From the NCBI GenBank assembly GCA_023078555.1, contig CM041198.1, positions 4,602,354-4,666,353 of the forward strand: DNA of 64,000 nt, given 5' to 3'. Every line of letters begins with the position of its first letter. Position 1 is the first letter of the stretch. The translations under genes were made by a program, and so were the position numbers. Source of the stretch: Ulva prolifera. Its lineage: Eukaryota > Chlorophyta > Ulvophyceae > Ulvales > Ulvaceae. This document shows positions 61,589 through 64,000 of the stretch, piece after piece. The notes under the pieces are model-generated. The model was not told the origin of the DNA and did no database searches. It worked only from the letters and a program-made list of their open reading frames with translations.

Positions 61589-64000
61589 GCAATCTCGCCC
61601 TAGCAATCTCGCCCTAGCAATCTCGCCCTAGCAATCTCGCCCTAGCAATCTCGCCCTACACCTTTAAATCTCTCCCGGCAGGCTGGCACTCCATGTTGAA
61701 TGCTTAACATGCAATCTCGACCTAGCGATCTCGCCCTAGCAATATCGCCCTAGCAATCTCGCCCTACACCTTAAAATCTTGCCCGACAGGCTGGCAGTCC
61801 ATGTTGAATGCTTAACAGGTTATCTCGACCTAGCGATCTCGCCCTAGCAATCTCGCCCTAGCAATCTCGCCCTAGCAACCTCGCCCTAGCAATCTCGCCC
61901 TAGCAATCTCGTCCTTGCAATCTCGCCCTACACCTTCAAATCTCTCCCGTTAGGCTGGCACTCCATGTTGATTGCTCAACATGCAATCTCGCCCTAGCTA
62001 TCTCGCCCTAGCAATCTCGCCCTAGCAATCTCGCCCTAGCAATCTCGCCCTAGCAATCTCGCCCTACACCTTTAAATCTCTCCCGGCAGGCTGGCACTCC
62101 ATGTTGAATGCTTAACATGCAATCTCGACCTAGCAATCTCGCCCTAGCAATCTCGCCCTAGCAACCTCGCCCTACACCTTTAAACCTCTCCCGACAGGCT
62201 GGCACTCCATGTTGAATGCTTAACATGCAATCTCGACCTAGCAATCTCGCACTAGCAATCTCGCCCTAGCAATCTCGCCCTACACCTTCAATCTCTCCCG
62301 TCAGGCTGGCACTCCATGTTGAATGCTCAACATGCAATCTCGCCCTAGCAATCTCGCCCTAGCAATCTCGCCCTAGCAATCTCGCCCTAGCAATCTCGCC
62401 CTAGCAATCTCGCCCTACACCTTTAAATCTCTCCCGTCAGGCTGGCACTCCATGTTGATTGCTCAACATGCAATCTCGCCCTAGCTATCTCGCCCTAGCA
62501 ATCTCGCCCTAGCAATCTCGCCCTAGCAATCTCGCCCTAGCAATCTCGCCCTACACCTTTAAATCTCTCCCGGCAGGCTGGCACTCCATGTTGAATGCTT
62601 AACATGCAATCTCGACCTAGCGATCTCGCCCTAGCAATATCGCCCTAGCAATCTCGCCCTACACCTTAAAATCTTGCCCGACAGGCTGGCAGTCCATGTT
62701 GAATGCTTAACAGGTTATCTCGACCTAGCGATCTCGCCCTAGCAATCTCGCCCTAGCAATCTCGCCCTAGCAACCTCGCCCTAGCAATCTCGCCCTAGCA
62801 ATCTCGTCCTTGCAATCTCGCCCTACACCTTCAAATCTCTCCCGTTAGGCTGGCACTCCATGTTGATTGCTCAACATGCAATCTCGCCCTAGCTATCTCG
62901 CCCTAGCAATCTCGCCCTAGCAATCTCGCCCTAGCAATCTCGCCCTAGCAATCTCGCCCTTCACCTTTAAATCTCTCCCGGCAGGCTGGCACTCCATGTT
63001 GAATGCTTAACATGCAATCTCGACCTAGCAATCTCGCCCTAGCAATCTCGCCCTAGCAACCTCGCCCTACACCTTTAAACCTCTCCCGACAGGCTGGCAC
63101 TCCATGTTGAATGCTTAACATGCAATCTCGACCTAGCAATCTCGCACTAGCAATCTCGCCCTAGCAATCTCGCCCTACACCTTCAATCTCTCCCGTCAGG
63201 CTGGCACTCCATGTTGAATGCTTAACATGCAATCTCGCCCTAGCAATCTCGCCCTAGCAATCTCGCCCTAGCAATCTCGCCCTAGCAATCTCGCCCTAGC
63301 AATCTCGCCCTACACCTTTAAATCTCTCCCGTCAGGCTGGCACTCCATGTTGAATGCTTAACATGCAATCTCGACCTAGCAATCTCGACCTATCCATCTC
63401 GCCCAAGCAATCTCGCCCTAGCAATCTCGCCCTCCACCTTAAAATCTTGCCCGACAGGCTGGCAGTCCATGTTGAATGCTTAACAGGTTATCTCGACCTA
63501 GCAATCTTGCCCTAGCAATCTCGCCCTACACCTTAAATCTCGCCCGACAGGCTGGCAGTCCATGTTGAATGCTTAACAGGTTATCTCGACCTAGCAATCT
63601 CGCCCTAGCAATCTCGCCCTACACCTCTAAATCACTTCCCGACAGGCTGGCACTCCATGTTGAATGCTTAACATGCAATCTCGACCTAGCGATCTCGCCC
63701 TAGCAATCTCGCCCTAGCAATCTCGTCCTACACCTTAAAATCTTGCCCGACAGGCTGGCAGCCCATGTTGAATGCTTAACATGCAATCTCGACCTAGCAA
63801 TCTCGCACTAGCAATCTCGCCCTAGCAATCTCGCCCTACACCTTCAATCTCTCCCGTCAGGCTGGCACTCCATGTTGAATGCTTAACATGCAATCTCGCC
63901 CTAGCAATCTCGCCCTAGCAATCTCGACCTAGCAATCTCGCACTAGCAATCTCGCCCTAGCAATCTCGCCCTACACCTTCAATCTCTCCCGTCAGGCTGG
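61425..64000. repeat. 2.6-kb-type HOR, rearranged and cut by the window end
   Basis: Opens A', B(5), J', A', B(6), N, L as in alpha-gamma, then inserts a chimeric M/A' linker (62418-62469) and a second B, J', A', B set before N, L, M, J, P, K. The C module after K is missing. It continues with J, L, L and stops inside a linker at ggctgg. Confidence 0.8.
62418..62469 (+). repeat. Chimeric linker, M start with A' ending
   Basis: Starts cacctttaaatctctcccgtcagg (split here as cacctttaaat and ctctcccgtcagg, variant M) but ends ttgattgctcaacat, the A' ending, and is followed by an A'-type run with gctatctcg. This is a recombinant at the core and marks the extra B-J'-A'-B set in this HOR. Confidence 0.82.

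Larger units (their letters stand above)
1..64000. repeat. Composite satellite DNA array filling the window
   Basis: Every stretch I read is either a 14-bp unit (gcaatctcgcccta and one- or two-base variants) or a 51-53 bp linker containing ggctggca(c/g)tccatg. The array continues past both window edges: base 1 is the last base of a linker and the window ends inside one. All units lie head to tail in one orientation; I saw no inverted block. I estimate GC near 52 percent (8/14 in the unit, 24/52 in a common linker). No gene, transposon, tRNA, rRNA or unique spacer was found anywhere, so this entry also covers all the long gene-free stretches. A homogeneous satellite of this length is typical of eukaryotic heterochromatin. 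Which compartment it comes from is not shown by the sequence. Confidence 0.97.

Noticed and set aside
1..64000. CRISPR array
   Set aside because: The 14-mer runs and linkers are themselves repetitive; there are no unique spacers of constant length and no cas gene.
1..64000. Bacterial or phage origin of the window
   Set aside because: No coding density at all and a pure multi-level satellite for 64 kb; this fits eukaryotic heterochromatin.

Overview
The whole 64 kb window is satellite DNA. I see no protein-coding gene, RNA gene, transposable element, CRISPR array or unique sequence. A homogeneous tandem array of this size with no interruption points to constitutive heterochromatin of a eukaryotic chromosome (centromeric, pericentromeric, subtelomeric or sex-chromosome-like). 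I do not recognise the satellite family, so I name no species or clade.

The array has two basic parts, always in the same orientation. Part one is a 14-bp unit, gcaatctcgcccta, present in runs of 2 to 9 copies. Part two is a 51-53 bp linker that starts cacctttaaat, carries the core ggctggca(c/g)tccatg, and ends ttgaatgcttaacat. One module is therefore about 52 + 14n bp (roughly 80-180 bp), and several hundred modules fill the window. The linkers fall into at least 17 recognisable sequence variants. I label these A-Q; the letters are mine. The variants recur in fixed orders, which gives a third level: higher-order repeats (HORs) of about 0.6 to 6 kb.

Layout: 1-5.0 kb is an R domain (module order A-B-C-D-E-F-G-H-I-J followed by K-C-J blocks), with local tandem duplications of 592 and 717 bp. 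5.0-6.6 kb is a transition. 6.6-26 kb holds two overlapping pairs of multi-kb copies (6638-10903 with 17831-22096, and 14081-17862 with 22191-25972). 25.9-34.3 kb is three head-to-tail HORs of about 2.5-3.2 kb. 34.3-36.7 kb is mosaic. 36.7-47.3 kb is one 5284-bp unit duplicated in tandem. 46.5-55.9 kb holds a pair of 4.35-kb copies spaced 5041 bp apart, and the R domain returns here. 55.6-61.6 kb is a third copy of 20.05-26.08 kb. 61.4-64.0 kb starts another 2.6-kb-type HOR and is cut by the window end.

Nothing works here as a gene set. The biology is in the array: module boundaries, a dyad in every standard linker, breakpoints that fall in the linker core, and 14-bp gains or losses between copies. 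The many short open frames of 60-72 codons are by-products of the repeat. Copy offsets come from anchor positions plus reading across boundaries by eye. They are not full alignments, so I give no percent identities.
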